From the NCBI GenBank assembly GCA_946886925.1, contig CAMPJQ010000130.1:1-7335 (forward strand): DNA of 7,335 bases. The letters run 5' to 3'. This DNA is from an uncultured Terrimonas sp. (GTDB lineage: Bacteria > Bacteroidota > Bacteroidia > Chitinophagales > Chitinophagaceae). A program made the translations under genes and the position numbers. Positions 6,423 through 7,335 of the stretch are shown here, in pieces. The notes under the pieces are model-generated. The model saw only the letters and a list, made by a program, of their open reading frames with translations, searched no databases and was not told where the DNA came from. The stretch's first letter is position 1; each line of letters begins with the position of its first letter.

Positions 6423-6569
6423 ATGAAAATAATATTTCGAAGATTGTTTTGTATTGGAGAAGAGCGAAAAAAAGCAACAGAAAACGGAGAATTTTTTTCA
6501 GGTTATGAAGGGGATCAGTCTGATAAGGTTATCCCATTTCCTGTTGCTGTTAAGGTTGCAATGATTTAA
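6423..6569 (+). CDS. Possible 48-residue small protein (marginal)
   Basis: An ATG-to-TAA frame of 48 codons. It begins MKIIFRRLF, has a charged middle (EERKKATENGE) and a hydrophobic end (VIPFPVAVKVAMI). GTGAGG lies just upstream of the ATG, a modest Shine-Dalgarno resemblance that carries little weight in Bacteroidota. I recognise no family. A frame this long is expected by chance in a region of this size, and the minus-strand hairpin occupying bases 6473-6548 is a competing explanation for the sequence. Treat it as unproven. Confidence 0.2.
   Translation: MKIIFRRLFCIGEERKKATENGEFFSGYEGDQSDKVIPFPVAVKVAMI
6467..6548 (-). ncRNA. Minus-strand long hairpin ending in a T7 tract (terminator or small-RNA 3' end)
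   Basis: Bases 6473-6488 and 6533-6548 form a 16-bp stem on the minus strand. It includes three G-U wobbles (6481/6540, 6485/6536, 6488/6533), each of which would be an A-C type mismatch if read on the plus strand, so the structure favours minus-strand RNA. Seven T residues follow directly on that strand (A-run 6467-6473). The apical 44 nt contain an alternative GGGAT/ATCCC pairing (6511-6515 with 6531-6535) that competes with the top of the main stem. It sits about 145 bp upstream of the sucC ATG. It could be an attenuator in the sucC leader, a terminator of upstream transcription, or the end of a small RNA. I do not recognise an RNA family. Confidence 0.4.
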
Positions 6570-6600
6570 ACGGACGGTTAAAATCTACTGCGGTTTTCAT

Positions 6601-6720
6601 TCGGGTATTGGATCGGTGTTCGTCTGGTAGCTTTGGTTTTTACATGGTATCGGATTGGTGGTTTTCGGGATACTGGATATTGGGTTAGGAATTGGATTGG
6701 TTAAGGATCTATTGGATTTG
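6601..6720. repeat. GT-rich, GGAT-repeated low-complexity tract
   Basis: About 75% of the plus strand here is G or T, and only 10 of the 120 bases are C. GGAT recurs at 6610, 6652, 6668, 6675, 6694, 6705 and 6714, often as TTGGAT or GGATTGG. Some spacings are multiples of seven (42, 7) but most are not. It may be a strongly decayed tandem array or simply a compositionally biased spacer. Confidence 0.35.
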
Positions 6721-6866
6721 TTACACAAAGAAACGGCGTAAAGCCAACCTGGAAAATAGGTCAACCTATGATTGTTTAGTCATTGTTACACTACAGGGCG
6801 GGAAAATTACGATAGTAGTTCGTTAAGCATATACCCGTAGCAGCTTACGCTGTGTGTGTTTTGCAA

Positions 6867-6920
6867 TGTATAACGCTGTATAATACAACGTTGATCCAAA
6901 TATCAACGATCGTATTTATG
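6867..6920 (+). promoter_or_regulatory. Candidate Bacteroidota-type promoter overlapped by a dyad
   Basis: TTG (6891-6893) and TATTTATG (6913-6920) lie 19 bp apart, resembling the Bacteroidota -33 TTTG and -7 TAnnTTTG elements with one mismatch in the -7 box. A perfect 7-bp inverted repeat, CGTTGAT-CCAAAT-ATCAACG (6889-6908), overlaps the -33 element and the spacer. Upstream, TGTATAA is repeated exactly 10 bp apart (6867-6873, 6877-6883). No plus-strand gene follows within the window, which weakens the case; a non-coding transcript would be the only visible product. Confidence 0.25.
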
Positions 6921-7101
6921 CATGAATTCTCATTGAATATGGGGAAAAATACGTAACCTGTATTGAGAAACATAAACGACTTTATAATTGAAGTGCATGG
7001 TTTTTATTCTAAAGCCGGTTTCAAATTGAGATAAGATAATGAAAAATTTCACTGGTTAGCGCAGGATAGTGAGTGGTTAGAGAAAAAAAGGACAGTATTG
7101 A

Positions 7102-7335
7102 TTAAAATAGTGAAAGCTGGATATGCCTGGCCGATACCGGCCCCGGTATACGATCAGGTTCTTCTGCAATACAATAAACCGGTGTTTCGTGATAGCGCGA
7201 AGCAACAACAATGGTGGCGCCATGGGCTTCTTTATTGAAAAGCTGTTCCACCAATTCCGGGCTATTGTTGTTTTTGGACAAATGCGACAGTATCAGGTGC
7301 GTTAAATGCTTTGCCCTGTGTTGTGTAAATAATTC
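7102..7335 (-). CDS. MBL-fold metallo-hydrolase, C-terminal 77 residues only (start beyond right edge)
   Basis: The minus strand is open from the last base of the window to a TAA at 7102-7104 and encodes 77 residues with no start codon in view. The visible part reads ELFTQHRAKHLTHLILSHLS, then KNNN, then PELVEQLF, then ATIVVASRYHETPVYCI. I recognise this pattern as the C-terminus of the single-domain metallo-beta-lactamase-fold hydrolases of the YycJ/WalJ type found across Bacteroidota, where the SHLS histidine (residue 18 of the visible part) belongs to the metal site and the ASRYxETPVY stretch is near the end. Such proteins are cytoplasmic, with a presumed nuclease or phosphodiesterase role. 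The protein ends about 20 residues after the ETPVY strand. No clear terminator follows; a T7 run lies just after the stop but lacks a good stem. Family assignment rests on motif memory from a partial sequence. Confidence 0.75.
   Translation of the reverse strand, partial: ELFTQHRAKHLTHLILSHLSKNNNSPELVEQLFNKEAHGATIVVASRYHETPVYCIAEEPDRIPGPVSARHIQLSLF

Larger units (their letters stand above)
6324..7101. other. Long intergenic region without a convincing gene
   Basis: About 780 bp between the sucC start and the stop codon of the gene at the right edge. I find no tRNA, rRNA or recognisable protein. It holds a marginal 48-codon reading frame, a minus-strand hairpin with T-tract, a GT-rich tract and a promoter-like element with a dyad. 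A small hairpin (ATAGGT-CA-ACCTAT, 6756-6769) has no evident role. Near 7053-7080 a TGGTTAG direct repeat spaced exactly 21 bp may be another decayed heptad tract. It is unusually long compared with the other gaps in the window and could contain an unrecognised non-coding RNA. Confidence 0.6.

Noticed and set aside
7123..7305. 60-codon plus-strand frame at the right edge
   Set aside because: It is antisense to the recognisable MBL-fold C-terminus and has an implausible composition.

Overview
The window looks like chromosomal DNA from a Bacteroidota bacterium, most likely a Chitinophagaceae relative. This is inferred from several things: a GH92 alpha-mannosidase beside a Tat-exported Gfo/Idh/MocA oxidoreductase, a monocistronic sucC, an esterase-like lipoprotein and metallo-beta-lactamase-fold tail typical of that group, A-rich leaders with little Shine-Dalgarno signal, and degenerate 7-bp tandem tracts between genes. 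No rRNA, tRNA, insertion sequence or CRISPR array is visible.

Layout, left to right. (1) On the plus strand, a GH92 glycosidase lacks its N-terminus at the window edge. It is followed after 102 bp by a complete Tat-signal Gfo/Idh/MocA oxidoreductase. This pair reads as an envelope glycan-processing unit and ends at a strong plus-strand terminator. (2) A 500-bp convergent intergenic region holds a heptad tract, that plus-strand terminator, two minus-strand terminators and a 20-bp perfect palindrome. (3) On the minus strand is an esterase-fold lipoprotein in which all three expected catalytic-triad positions are substituted. (4) Also on the minus strand, and separated by its own terminator, is sucC, the beta subunit of succinyl-CoA synthetase (TCA cycle). 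(5) About 780 bp have no convincing gene. They contain a minus-strand hairpin with a T-tract, a GT-rich tract and a promoter/dyad candidate. (6) At the right edge on the minus strand are the last 77 codons of an MBL-fold metallo-hydrolase.

The most interesting protein-level observations are active-site deviations in otherwise intact genes. The GH92 enzyme has HGNQP in place of HGNEP, so glutamine replaces the general acid; this is the state I recall for a mannose-1-phospho-6-mannose hydrolase. The esterase-like lipoprotein appears catalytically dead (Ser to Gly, Asp to Gly, His to Asn). SucC has Gln at position 20, a residue linked to GTP rather than ATP use. I see no clearly new multi-gene system. 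The first two genes may cooperate on an exported glycan substrate; the remaining genes look functionally unrelated.
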